From the NCBI GenBank assembly GCA_016195825.1, contig JACPYV010000108.1:1-36648 (forward strand): 36,648 nt of DNA. The letters are read 5' to 3'. Within the stretch, counting starts at the first letter, position 1, and each line of letters opens with the position of its first letter. Of the stretch, positions 24,759-34,479 are shown one piece after another. Position numbers and translations under genes: made by a program. The DNA comes from Burkholderiales bacterium (lineage in GTDB: Bacteria; Pseudomonadota; Gammaproteobacteria; Burkholderiales; Burkholderiaceae_C). Below the pieces are notes generated by a model, which saw only the letters and a program-made list of their open reading frames with translations, searched no databases and had not been told where the DNA came from.

Positions 24759-26600
24759 TCAGTGCGGCAAGGCTTGGTAGTGGTCCGCCAGCAGGTCGAA
24801 GGCCAGCTTGCGTTGCCCCGTCTCGGAGATCAGGCCCTTGCGGTTCCAGCCGTTCTGGAACACCGGGTGTTCACGGCGCGGCGAGCGGAAGTCCTTCAGC
24901 ACCCACGGCGACAGGCCCCGCAGCGTGGGCACCTTGGCGGCCATGGCGAGCGTGGCGCGGTAGTAGTCGGCCTGGTAGTCCTCGCTGAACTTGCGGCGCA
25001 ACTGCGGGTCGTTGAAGCCCGCCTTAGCGTCGGCGCCGAATTCGGAGAACACGAGCGGCTTGTCCGCCGGGACGTCCCAGCGCAGCCGGGCCACGTCTGC
25101 CAGCGTGTCGTCGCCGTACCAGCCCGCGTAGGTGTTCACGGCGATGACGTCGAGTTCCTTCAGCAGCGGGTCGGCGATGCGCAGGGTGTCGCCCTTGCGC
25201 TCCACCAGCAGCGCGGCGCTGACGAGGCGGCTGGGGTCCAGCGCACGCACGGTCTCGGCGAGTGCCGTGTGAAAGCGTGTGCGGTTCTCGGCCACGGGCG
25301 TCTCGTTGCCGATGCTCCAAAGGATCAGCGCCGCGCGGTTGCGGTCGCGGTAGAGGGTCTCAGCCTGCATGCGGCGGGCCAGGGCCAGCGTGGCCGAGCT
25401 GTCCCAATCCACGGTCCAGTAGACGGGGATCTCGCTCCATACCAGCAGGCCGATCTCGTCCGCCACGCGCAGCATGGTCTCGGCGTGCGGGTAGTGCGAC
25501 AGGCGCACGTAGTTGCCGTGCAGGCCGTTCTTCACCTCGCCCAGAAGCCGGCGCGCGGCGGCCTCGTCGATGAGGCGGGCGGGGTTGGCGGCTATCTCTT
25601 CCTCGTGGACGGAGATGCCTTTCAGGAAGACAGGCTGGCCGTTCAACAGGATCTCGCTGCCGCGCACGGCGATCGTGCGGAAGCCGATGCGGTCGCGCAT
25701 GTGGTCGCCGCCAGCCTCGAAGTCGACGTCGTACAGCGTCGGCGCGTCGGGTGTCCAGCGCTTCAGGCTGGCCGGCGCGGCGACGTCGAAGTGGGCTTCG
25801 CCGTTGGCGTCGGTGCGGGCCGTCAGTGTGAGGTTCAGGCCTGCGATGCGCAGGCTCACCGGCTGGTCGCCGGCCTGCGGGCCGTTGAGCTGCAGGCTGC
25901 CGACGAAGCGGCCGGCGTCGGTCAGGCGCAGCGTTGCGTCATCGATGAAGGTGGCGGGCGTCTGGATGAGCTTGACCGGCCGCGTGATGCCGCCGTAGAG
26001 ATCCCAGTCGGTGATCTCGCCGGGGATGGTCTGCGCGTCGTGCCTGGAGTCGACGCCGACGACGAGGCGGTTGCCGTTGGCACGCAGCGTGTCCGTCACC
26101 TCGACGACAAAGGGCGTGAAGCCGCCCTCGTGCTGCGCGATGGCCTTGCCGTTCAGGTAGACCATGGCGCGGTAGTTCACCGCCTCGAAGCGCAGGAAGC
26201 TGCGCTGGCCGGGACTGGAGGACGCTCCTGAGGCCGCATCGAAGCGGCGCTGGAACCAGATCAGGCCGTCGAAGTAGCGGAGCTCGGCGACGGCCGAATT
26301 CCAGGCGCCGGGCAGTGTCATCGCCGGGCCGCGGTCGAGGTCGAACTCGAAGAAGGCGGGACCGGTCTTGGCCTCCTCGGCCGCTACGTCTACGTCGCGG
26401 AAGCGCTGCATGCGCGACTTGGCGACCCAGCCGTTGATGTCGGTCAGGCCGGTCCGGTAGAGGTCCTTGGAATAGGTCCAGCTGCCGCCCAGGTCCTGCA
26501 CGGCTGGGCGGGCCGTCAGCAGCAGCGGCGGGCGCAGCGAGTCGGCGGCCGAGGCGGTGCCGGCGACGAGGGCCAGCAGCGCGATCAATTTGCGGATCAT
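24759..26600 (-). CDS. Secreted GH2 beta-glycosidase (beta-glucuronidase/galactosidase type)
   Basis: This is a 613-residue GH2 enzyme with a Sec signal (MIRKLIALLALVAGTASA). The N-terminal sugar-binding jelly roll has LPGAWNSAV and FDGLIWFQRRF, followed by FEAVNYRAMVYLNGKAIAQH and TDWDLYGGITRPV. The TIM barrel carries the acid/base Glu433 in ILWSIGNETPV and the nucleophile Glu520 in LVFSEFGADA, so it should be active. Its short length and the NTYAGWYG segment before the nucleophile fit beta-glucuronidase-like members. Galactose or glucuronate release from RG-I side chains is plausible, but the substrate cannot be read from sequence. The start codon overlaps the GH51 stop by 4 bases. The run continues into PL26. 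Confidence 0.92.
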   Translation of the reverse strand: MIRKLIALLALVAGTASAADSLRPPLLLTARPAVQDLGGSWTYSKDLYRTGLTDINGWVAKSRMQRFRDVDVAAEEAKTGPAFFEFDLDRGPAMTLPGAWNSAVAELRYFDGLIWFQRRFDAASGASSSPGQRSFLRFEAVNYRAMVYLNGKAIAQHEGGFTPFVVEVTDTLRANGNRLVVGVDSRHDAQTIPGEITDWDLYGGITRPVKLIQTPATFIDDATLRLTDAGRFVGSLQLNGPQAGDQPVSLRIAGLNLTLTARTDANGEAHFDVAAPASLKRWTPDAPTLYDVDFEAGGDHMRDRIGFRTIAVRGSEILLNGQPVFLKGISVHEEEIAANPARLIDEAAARRLLGEVKNGLHGNYVRLSHYPHAETMLRVADEIGLLVWSEIPVYWTVDWDSSATLALARRMQAETLYRDRNRAALILWSIGNETPVAENRTRFHTALAETVRALDPSRLVSAALLVERKGDTLRIADPLLKELDVIAVNTYAGWYGDDTLADVARLRWDVPADKPLVFSEFGADAKAGFNDPQLRRKFSEDYQADYYRATLAMAAKVPTLRGLSPWVLKDFRSPRREHPVFQNGWNRKGLISETGQRKLAFDLLADHYQALPH

Positions 26601-28135
26601 GGTTGCACCTCGATCACGAGCACGGATTTAGCCGGCAGCGTCAGCGCCAGCTTGCCGCTCCTGGCCTCGGCCTTGAAGGGCTGCGGCTTGATTCGATCCG
26701 GCGCGTCGAAGCCGTTCTCGGCGTCCATCGTCGCGGCGGTGAGCAACTGGCCGGCGACGGCGCGCACGTCCTTGCCGCCCACGGCGAGCTGCAACGGCAG
26801 CGCCACGTTCGGGTTGGTGTTGGCCAGGCTCAACAGCAGCGTGCCGTCGGGCGACCTGGCCGCGCTCGCGCTGACAGCGGGGATGCTGTACTTACCCAGC
26901 GTGTAGTCGGGCACGCCGGCCAGATGCACGGGCAGCGACGTCGCATCCATGAAGGGCAGGTGCATCGCGAACGCGTGGTAACTGGGTGTCAGCAGAATGC
27001 GCCCCTTGTCGGTGATGACCATGGCCTGCAGCACGTTGACCATCTGCGCGATGTTGGCCATCTTCACGCGCTCCGCGTGGCGATGGAACACATGGAAGTG
27101 CAGCGCAGCCAGCATGGCGTCGCGCAGCGTGTTGCGCTGGACGAGAAAGCCGGGATCGGTGCCGGGCTCAGCGTCGTACCAACTGCCCCATTCGTCGAAG
27201 TAGATGGCGACCTTCTTGGCCGGGTCGTTGCGGTCCAGGATCTCGCGGTGCCTGGCGAGGTAGCCGTCGATGGTCTGCGGCACGGCCAGCGTGGAGATCC
27301 ACTCGGCCTCGGGGAAGCCAACGGCGCTCCCCTTCTTCTTCCAGTCGCGCGTGGGCAGCGAGTACTGGTGGTGGGTGACGGCGTCCATGCGGCCCTTGAT
27401 CTCGGCGCTCAGCGTCTCGACCCAGTCCAGCGCCAGCTCCTGGCCGCCGCTGGCGACGAGCTTGGGCCGGTTGCCGCGCGGCGCCTTGGCGAAGGTGGAC
27501 CATTGCTTGTAGAAGTCGACGTAGTAGCTTGGCTTCATGTTGCCGCCGCAGCCCCAGCTCTCATTGCCGATGCCCCAGTAGTTGACCTTCCAGGGCTTGT
27601 CGCGGCCGTTGGCGCGGCGCTCGCGGGCGAGCGCGGTGTCCCCCTCGGCCGTCAAATACTCCAGCCACTGGGCCATCTCCTGCACCGTGCCGGAGCCGAG
27701 GTTGGCATTGATGTAGACCTCGCTGCCGAGCTGTTCGGCCAGGTCCATGAACTCGTGCGTGCCGACGGCGTTGGGCTCGATGACGCCGCCCCAGCTGGTG
27801 TTGACGCGCGGCGGGCGTTGCGCCTGCGGGCCGATGCCGTCGCGCCAGTGGTACTCGTCGGCGAAGCAGCCGCCGGGCCAGCGCACGACGGGTACCTTGA
27901 TGGCTTTCAGCGTACCCACCACATCGCTGCGCCAGCCGCGCACGTTGGGGATCTTGCTGTCAGGGCCGACCCAGAGTCCTTCGTAGATGCCAGCCCCCAG
28001 GTGCTCGGCGAACTGGCCGTAGAGCTGGCGGGCGATGACCGCGCCGGGCTTGTCGGCCTGGATGTCGACCCTGACCGGCTCCGCCGTCTGGGCGGTGGAC
28101 GCAGCGAAGGCGAGGGAGAGCAGCAGCTGTTTCAT
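26597..28135 (-). CDS. Secreted GH51 alpha-L-arabinofuranosidase
   Basis: This is a GH51 enzyme of 512 residues from ATG 28135, or 514 from ATG 28141. The inner start is chosen because it overlaps the previous gene's stop in an ATGA. The signal peptide MKQLLLSLAFAASTAQTA precedes RQLYGQFAEHLGAGIYEG and VRWPGGCFADEYHWRDGIGP, both family hallmarks. The acid/base Glu (about 192) is in YWGIGNESWGCGG, and the nucleophile Glu (about 315) is in IYFDEWGSWYD. A C-terminal beta-sandwich ends in KSVLVIEVQP. It removes arabinose from arabinan or arabinogalactan. Many GH51 enzymes are cytoplasmic, so export here suggests periplasmic or extracellular trimming. It is coupled on both sides by 4-base overlaps. 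Confidence 0.95.
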   Translation of the reverse strand: MKQLLLSLAFAASTAQTAEPVRVDIQADKPGAVIARQLYGQFAEHLGAGIYEGLWVGPDSKIPNVRGWRSDVVGTLKAIKVPVVRWPGGCFADEYHWRDGIGPQAQRPPRVNTSWGGVIEPNAVGTHEFMDLAEQLGSEVYINANLGSGTVQEMAQWLEYLTAEGDTALARERRANGRDKPWKVNYWGIGNESWGCGGNMKPSYYVDFYKQWSTFAKAPRGNRPKLVASGGQELALDWVETLSAEIKGRMDAVTHHQYSLPTRDWKKKGSAVGFPEAEWISTLAVPQTIDGYLARHREILDRNDPAKKVAIYFDEWGSWYDAEPGTDPGFLVQRNTLRDAMLAALHFHVFHRHAERVKMANIAQMVNVLQAMVITDKGRILLTPSYHAFAMHLPFMDATSLPVHLAGVPDYTLGKYSIPAVSASAARSPDGTLLLSLANTNPNVALPLQLAVGGKDVRAVAGQLLTAATMDAENGFDAPDRIKPQPFKAEARSGKLALTLPAKSVLVIEVQP

Positions 28136-28890
28136 CGGCATTGGAAGACCTGGAAGTCGCGGATCTGCAGGCGGCTGGCGGTGGTGCGCAGTGCGAAGTA
28201 GCCCTGCAGGCGGGGATTGGCGTCGGCGCGGGTAAAGACTTCGTTGCTGTCGGCACGCCAGCGCAGGTGAACGGGATCGGCGGCCGTGGGTTGACGCGAA
28301 ATAATCTCGATGCTGAGCGGTTGCGCCAGCCTCAGCCGCGTGTCGCGCGTCATCGGCTGTTCACCCGGCTCAGCGCTCGCGGCATCGGCAAAGCCGGCCA
28401 GCAGGCGGCGCTGTCTGCCGTCGTACAGGCGCAGCCGCGTCGTCGTGTTGGCGTTGGCGCCAAAGCCGACGTAGTAGGTGGGCAAGGTGTCGTAGCCGGC
28501 GAACTTGCCGCTGCGCGGGTAGGGCTCGCTGCCGTCGGCTTCGAGGGCATTCCAGAATACGTTCAGGTCGGAGATGCGGCCGGCATGCGGGCCCGCGCTG
28601 GCCGGGGCGGGCAACGCGACGGCGGTGAATCGGATGGCGTAGTCGCCGGCTAGTGGCTCGCGCCACCACAAGGACAGGCCGGCAGGCGTGGCGATGTCCA
28701 GCACACCGCCCGCGGCGGTGACGACGGTACGCTCGTCCTCGGCCTCCAGCCGCCAGCGCGCGAGGCCGGCGCGGAAGTCGTCAACGGCGACCGGTTCCAG
28801 ATTGCGTGGGGCCTCGCACCAGTGCGCCGCGGCAAGCAGCGGCAGGCTGAGGATCAACCCGCAAAGTGGAAGACGGAGGGCAGGGCCCAT
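28132..28890 (-). CDS. Secreted DUF6250-domain protein
   Basis: This is a 252-residue protein with a signal peptide (MGPALRLPLCGLILSLPLLAAAH). It has the DUF6250 pattern of a jelly-roll domain: SLWWREPLAGDYAIRFTAVA, GRISDLNVFWNALE, SGKFAGYDTLPTYYVGFG, NTTTRLRLYDG, and the terminal LQGYFALRTTASRLQIRDFQ. The domain is common in glycan-use loci and resembles carbohydrate-binding or lyase-like jelly rolls. No activity is assigned that I know of. The ATG at 28890 lies inside the end of the rhaM gene, a 37-base overlap in a different frame. The longer upstream frame is shadow. Its stop overlaps the GH51 start. Probable role: binding or cutting RG-I fragments (inference). Confidence 0.85.
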   Translation of the reverse strand: MGPALRLPLCGLILSLPLLAAAHWCEAPRNLEPVAVDDFRAGLARWRLEAEDERTVVTAAGGVLDIATPAGLSLWWREPLAGDYAIRFTAVALPAPASAGPHAGRISDLNVFWNALEADGSEPYPRSGKFAGYDTLPTYYVGFGANANTTTRLRLYDGRQRRLLAGFADAASAEPGEQPMTRDTRLRLAQPLSIEIISRQPTAADPVHLRWRADSNEVFTRADANPRLQGYFALRTTASRLQIRDFQVFQCR

Positions 28891-29177
28891 TGGCGCGGTT
28901 TGTTGTCGGGTTCCACTTCCATCAGCGGGGCCATGTAGTCCCACCAGCGGCGCATGACGGGTTGCAAGGGCAGCTCGTCGATCGGATGGCCAGGCTTGAG
29001 TTTGAGCACCGCGAACAGGCTCAGCGTGCTTTCGTCCAGGAAGATGGAGTAGTCGTGGATGCCGGCGCCGCGGAGCGCCTCGGCCAGCTCGGGCCACAGC
29101 TCGTCGTGGCGCTTCTTGTACTCGGCCACCACGCCGGGTTTGAGCTGCATCTTGAAGGCGCGAATCTCGTCGCTCAT
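28854..29177 (-). CDS. rhaM: L-rhamnose mutarotase
   Basis: This is a 107-residue protein of the RhaM/RhaU family, which interconverts the alpha and beta anomers of L-rhamnose in the cytoplasm so that the isomerase receives its preferred form. Diagnostic segments are RAFKMQLKPGVVAEYKKRHDELWPEL split across the first 30 residues (catalytic His in KRHDE), GIHDYSIFLDE, and the C-terminal MRRWWDYMAPLMEVEPDNKP. Length matches the family (about 104-110). It has an upstream GGAGACAAGA-type ribosome site. It lies 24 bases downstream of the GH28 gene, and its last 37 bases overlap the DUF6250 gene. Confidence 0.97.
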   Translation of the reverse strand: MSDEIRAFKMQLKPGVVAEYKKRHDELWPELAEALRGAGIHDYSIFLDESTLSLFAVLKLKPGHPIDELPLQPVMRRWWDYMAPLMEVEPDNKPRQWALPSVFHFAG

Positions 29178-29201
29178 GGGTCTTGTCTCCAGGGATCGGT
29201 G

Positions 29202-30569
29202 TCAGAGGACGTCTTGCTCGGCCATGGGCCGTGCCGACACGTCGCGGCGGCGCTGCGCGGCGTCCTCTCGCCAGTGTGCGTCGGCCAGGCCGGCGAGGGC
29301 GCTGCCCGGGCCCACGGCGATGGGCTCGCCGAGGTGCAGCTTGCAGTCGTCGTCGAAGCGCCAGCCCAGCACGTCGAGCACATGGCCGCCGCGTTTTGCG
29401 TGCAGGTCCAGGCCGCTGAAGTGGAAGTGGCGCAGCGGCGCCTGCGCGTCGGCGTCCACCTCGAAGGCGACGTCGGCGCCGCGGGCGGTGAGCCGTTGGA
29501 CGTGGACGCCGCTCACCTGCGTGCGGCCCCGCTCGGGTGGCACCGGCGCGGCCAGCGCCAGCCAGTGCGCCGGTGCGTTGGCCAGATCGGCGTCGGGGAT
29601 GTGGGCGCGGCTGTAGGCGGGGTTCCAGTTCATCGTCGCGCGCATCGCGACCGGCACGTCGTGCAGGCTCAGGTCGGCGATGGACACGCCGTCAATGAAA
29701 CCGCCGCGCGTGGGGGCGGACTTGAACAGCAGCCCCACCGGCACCGGCGCGCGCACGGCGATGCGTTCGGCGGTGATGCGGCGAAACCCCCCGGAGGTCT
29801 CGCTGCCGAAGGTCAGGCCGGCAGCGCCCTCGCGGACGACGCAGTCGCTGATTGCGATGTCCTCGCAGGGCCGGGCTACACGCAGGCCGTCGGCGTCGCG
29901 GCCGGCCTTCAGGCACAGCGCGTCGTCGTTGACGGCGATGTCGGCGTGGCGGATGGTCACGCGGCGCGAGGAGTCGATGTCGATGCCGTCGGTGGACGGC
30001 CCGTTCGCGTCGTCGTTGTTGCGGATGGTGATGCCGTCGACGAGCACGTCCTCCGAGTAACAGAGGTGCAGCGTCCAGAAGCCTGAGCGGCGCAGCAACA
30101 GGCCCTCGCCGATATGCACGCGGGCGGACTCGAAGACCTGGATCAGCCGCGGCCGCTGGCAGTCGTAGTCCGATGCCCAGCGCAGGCCGCGAGGTTCGTA
30201 TGCGGCGCGCAGCCGCCAGTAGCTGTCCCAGAAAACCTGGCCGTCGCCGTCGATGCAGCCTTCGCCGACGAGGCTCACGTCATGCTCGCCGTAGATGTTG
30301 ACCAGGGCGGCCGGCCAGCGCATCTCGATGCCGGCCACGCGGGTGGGCAGCAGCGGGTAGTCGACCAGGTCGCGCGAGCCCAGCAGCGTGGCACCGCGGT
30401 CGAGCCGCAACGTCATGCCGCTCTTTAGGAAGAGGGCGCCTGTCAGGTAGACGCCGGGCGAGAGGCGCAGTGCGGTGCGCTCCAACGCCGCGGCGTCTAT
30501 GGCAGCCTGAAGCGACCGCGTGTCGAGCGTGATGCCGTCACCGCGTGCGCCAAAGGCCTGGGCGTTCAC
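29202..30569 (-). CDS. GH28 polygalacturonase-family hydrolase without signal peptide
   Basis: This is a 455-residue right-handed beta-helix of family GH28. The active-site region is clear: PSTDGIDIDS with Asp about 194, NDDALCLKAGRD with the Asp pair at 215-216, and GLTFGSETSGG (about 251-261). In place of the usual GHG the protein has GAAG, so the conserved histidine may be missing or shifted. The start is GTG at 30569, one base after the rhaI stop (TGA, 30573-30571). The protein opens directly with NAQAFGARGDG, the start of the beta-helix, so there is no export signal. It is therefore predicted to be cytoplasmic and to act on imported unsaturated or short RG/galacturonate oligomers (inference). 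It sits between rhaI and rhaM. Confidence 0.9.
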   Translation of the reverse strand: MNAQAFGARGDGITLDTRSLQAAIDAAALERTALRLSPGVYLTGALFLKSGMTLRLDRGATLLGSRDLVDYPLLPTRVAGIEMRWPAALVNIYGEHDVSLVGEGCIDGDGQVFWDSYWRLRAAYEPRGLRWASDYDCQRPRLIQVFESARVHIGEGLLLRRSGFWTLHLCYSEDVLVDGITIRNNDDANGPSTDGIDIDSSRRVTIRHADIAVNDDALCLKAGRDADGLRVARPCEDIAISDCVVREGAAGLTFGSETSGGFRRITAERIAVRAPVPVGLLFKSAPTRGGFIDGVSIADLSLHDVPVAMRATMNWNPAYSRAHIPDADLANAPAHWLALAAPVPPERGRTQVSGVHVQRLTARGADVAFEVDADAQAPLRHFHFSGLDLHAKRGGHVLDVLGWRFDDDCKLHLGEPIAVGPGSALAGLADAHWREDAAQRRRDVSARPMAEQDVL

Positions 30570-30570
30570 G

Positions 30571-31869
<1,299 letters not shown>

Positions 31870-31892
31870 GTTTGTCTCCTGCCCGCTGATTC

Positions 31893-34005
31893 TTAGCGAG
31901 TAAAGGCTGCGGCGTTGCCGGCGTCCACGTTCAGCACGTTCCCCGTGCTCTTGCCGGACTTGTCGCTGGCCATGAAGTACACCGCCTCGGCGATGTCCTC
32001 GGGCAGCACGCTGAGCTTGAGCATGCTGCGCTGACGGTAGAACTCTTCGATGTTGTCCGAGTCGATCTTGTTGGACGCGGCGCGCTCTTCCTTCCACTTG
32101 CCGTCCCAGATGCGCGAGCCGCGGATGACGGCGTCGGGGTTGACGACATTGACGCGCACGCCGATGGCGGCGCCCTCCAGCGCCACGCAGCGGGCCAGGT
32201 GGATCTCGGCCGCCTTGGCCGTGCAGTAGGCCGACGCGCCGGCCGAGGCGACCAGGCCGTTCTTGCTGGCCACGAACACCATGGCGCCGCCGATCTTCTG
32301 CTGCTTCATCAGGCGGAAGGCGCCGCGGCTGACAAGGAAGTAGCCGGTGACGAGGATGTTCTGGTTGCGGTTCCAGATCTCCAGCGTGGTGTCCTCCAGC
32401 GGCGCCGCGGAGGCGATGCCGGCGTTGGAGACCAGGATGTCCAGGCCGCCGAAGCGCAGCGCCGTGGCCGACAGCAGGGCTTCGACCTCGGCCTCGGACG
32501 TGATGTCGCCACGCACGGCCGCGACGTTGTCCTTGCCGCCGATCTTCAGTAGGTTCTGGCGGGCTTCTTCCAGCGCCTCGGCGTCGATGTCGGTCAGCAT
32601 CACGCAGGCGCCTTCCTGCAGCAGTTGGCGGGCGACGGCCTGGCCGATGCCGCCTGCGCCGCCGGTGACCAGGGCCACGCGGCCGGCCAGGCTCTTGGGC
32701 TTGGGCATGCGTTGCAGCTTGGCTTCTTCGAGCAGCCAGTACTCGATGTCGAAGGCCTCCTGCTCGGGCAAGCCCACGTAGGTGTCCACGCCGTTCGCGC
32801 CGCGCATCACGTTGATGGCGTTGATGTAGAACTCGCCGGCGATGCGGGCGGTGGCTTTGTCCTTGGCAAAGGACAGCATGCCCACGCCGGGGATCAGGTA
32901 GATGATGGGGTTGGCATCGCGCACGGCCGGGCTGTTGGGGCGCTTGCAACGCTCGTGGTAGGCGCGGTAGTCAGCGCGGTAGGCTTCCAGTGCAGCGTCC
33001 AGGCCGGCCAGCACGGCGTCGATGTCGGGGTTGGCCGGGTCGAAGTCCAGCACCAGCGGGCGGATCTTGGTGCGCAGGAAATGGTCGGGGCAGGATGTGC
33101 CTAGCGCGGCCAGCTTGGCCAGATCGTTGCTGCCGACGAACTCCAGCACCGCGGCGCTGTCGTTGAAGTCGCCCAGCTTGCGCTCGCCGGCACTGATGCG
33201 GCCGCGCAGCGCGGGCATCAGCCTGGCGGCCAGGGCCGTGCGCTGCTCGGCAGGCAGGGTGACGGTCTTGACGCCGCCGAACACCGGCTGCTTGACGTTC
33301 TCGGCCAGCCACTGTTCAGCCAGGCGGATCATTTGCAGCGTGATCTCGTAGCAGCTCTTGGCCGTGTCACCCCAGGTGAACAGGCCATGGCCTTCCAGGA
33401 TGATGCCCTTGAGGTGGGGCTGCGAGGTGGCCAGTGCCTCGAGCTTCAGGCCGAGGTCGTAGCCGGGGCGCTGCCAGGGGAGCCAGCCAGCCCAGTTGGC
33501 CGCCGAAAATCACTTCTGTCAGCCGGCGGCTGTCCGCGCAGGCGGCGATGGCGATGATGGCGTCCGGGTGCATGTGGTCCACATGCGCCTTCGGGATATA
33601 GGCGTGCAGGGGCGTGTCGATACTTGCCGCGCGCGGGTTCAGATTGAACGTGCAGTGCGGCAGGTAATCCACCATCTCGTCTTCATGTTCCAGGCCGCGA
33701 TACCGCTTCTTCAGCGCATTCAGCTTGTCCATGTAGAGCGTGGAAAAACCATCCAGCTTGATGGAACCCAGGTCGCCGCCCGAGCCCTTGACCCACAGCA
33801 CGTCGACATCTTCACCGGTCAGGTGGTCACGCATGCTGACCTTGGCCGAGGTATTGCCACCGCCGAAATTCGTCACGCGCAGATCCGAGCCCAGTAGATT
33901 CGAGCGGTAAAGCAGCAGTTCGGGTTCGCTCAGCTTGGCCGCCACGGCATCGTCCCATTGGGAGACGATTGGAGTTTGCGCGGGGGGGTGGGAAATTGCG
34001 GTCAT
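31893..34005 (-). pseudogene. rhaD: Bifunctional rhamnulose-1-phosphate aldolase / L-lactaldehyde dehydrogenase, frameshifted
   Basis: This gene encodes both last steps of rhamnose breakdown: cleavage of rhamnulose-1-phosphate to DHAP and L-lactaldehyde, and NAD-dependent oxidation of the lactaldehyde. The N-terminal class II aldolase domain shows NFGGGNTSAK, VKGSGGDLG and HVDHMHPDA (metal-binding His about 141-146). The C-terminal short-chain dehydrogenase domain shows LVTGGAGGIGQAVA and YCTAK. The frame breaks at GGQLGWL (residue 174), where GGCT is present three times in a row. With two copies the frame continues as LPWQRPGYDLGLKLEAL, EGHGLFTWGDTAKSCYE and so on, giving 702 residues, the normal family length. 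The break separates the aldolase His pair from the third His in EGHG. It may be true loss, a slippage allele or an assembly error. Confidence 0.9.
33481..33492 (-). repeat. Tandem GGCT x3 repeat at the rhaD frameshift
   Basis: The plus strand reads AGCCAGCCAGCC, which is three GGCT units on the coding strand. Removing one unit restores the open reading frame of the aldolase/dehydrogenase exactly. This is the expected signature of slipped-strand change by one repeat unit. Confidence 0.9.
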
Positions 34006-34185
34006 CGGCTTGCCTGTATTCAGTGCGTCATTCGTTCATTCCGGCCGCGTGAGGTGATCGATTCGCGGTCCGGCACCCGGCTTTTGGGGTGAAGCGGGCC
34101 GAAGTGTGGGCTCAAACATCAGCCCACGCGCAGGGCCGGTGCAGGAAATCAAAAGGATGAGCGAATGCCCGGCACAGCGCCCGAT

Positions 34186-34218
34186 CGCTCACGAAACGCT
34201 CAAGCGCGTGAGCGTTTC
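34186..34218. promoter_or_regulatory. Overlapping inverted repeats, candidate operator for the DeoR-family regulator
   Basis: Two perfect dyads overlap. GAAACGCTC (34193-34201) pairs with GAGCGTTTC (34210-34218), and CGCTCACG (34186-34193) pairs with CGTGAGCG (34207-34214). A further half-site AGCGTTTC lies at 34263-34270, 52 bases (about five helical turns) after the copy at 34211-34218. The sites flank the promoter at 34223-34251. This arrangement fits autoregulation with DNA looping, which is common for DeoR-family repressors. The regulator-site link is inference. Confidence 0.6.
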
Positions 34219-34222
34219 CTGA

Positions 34223-34251
34223 TTGACGCTGTCATGCGACTGACGTAATCT
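34223..34251 (+). promoter_or_regulatory. Sigma-70-type promoter of the DeoR-kinase unit
   Basis: TTGACG (34223-34228), a 17-base spacer and TAATCT (34246-34251) make a near-consensus vegetative promoter pointing at the DeoR gene 228 bases downstream. Its -35 box starts 4 bases after the inverted-repeat operator, and a third half-site falls near the expected start of transcription. Confidence 0.65.
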
Positions 34252-34479
34252 GCACTTGGAACAGCGTTTCACCCACGGATCAAGCGGTTCTGATCGTGGG
34301 CAAATGGTGGTTCGGCGGCCGATGCCTACGCTCACCGGCCGCAATCAGGCGCCTGGCCCCAGCCCGGCTGCCGAAGACAAGCGATGCCCGCCCCGTGATT
34401 GCCATCGAGGGCTGGGTGACATAACGACGAGACAACGGTCGCCGCCGCTTGCCGGAAGGCGCCCGATAAAGGTGACTTC

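Larger units (their letters stand above)
34006..34479. promoter_or_regulatory. Divergent control region between rhaD and the DeoR gene
   Basis: This is a 474-base intergenic region with no gene. It must drive the minus-strand rhamnose/pectin run and the plus-strand regulator-kinase unit. It contains the promoter and operator candidates listed separately. The stretch 34280-34460 shows no further motif I can support. A clear ribosome site AAAGGTGA precedes the DeoR ATG. No convincing -35/-10 pair is visible for the rhaD side. Confidence 0.7.
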
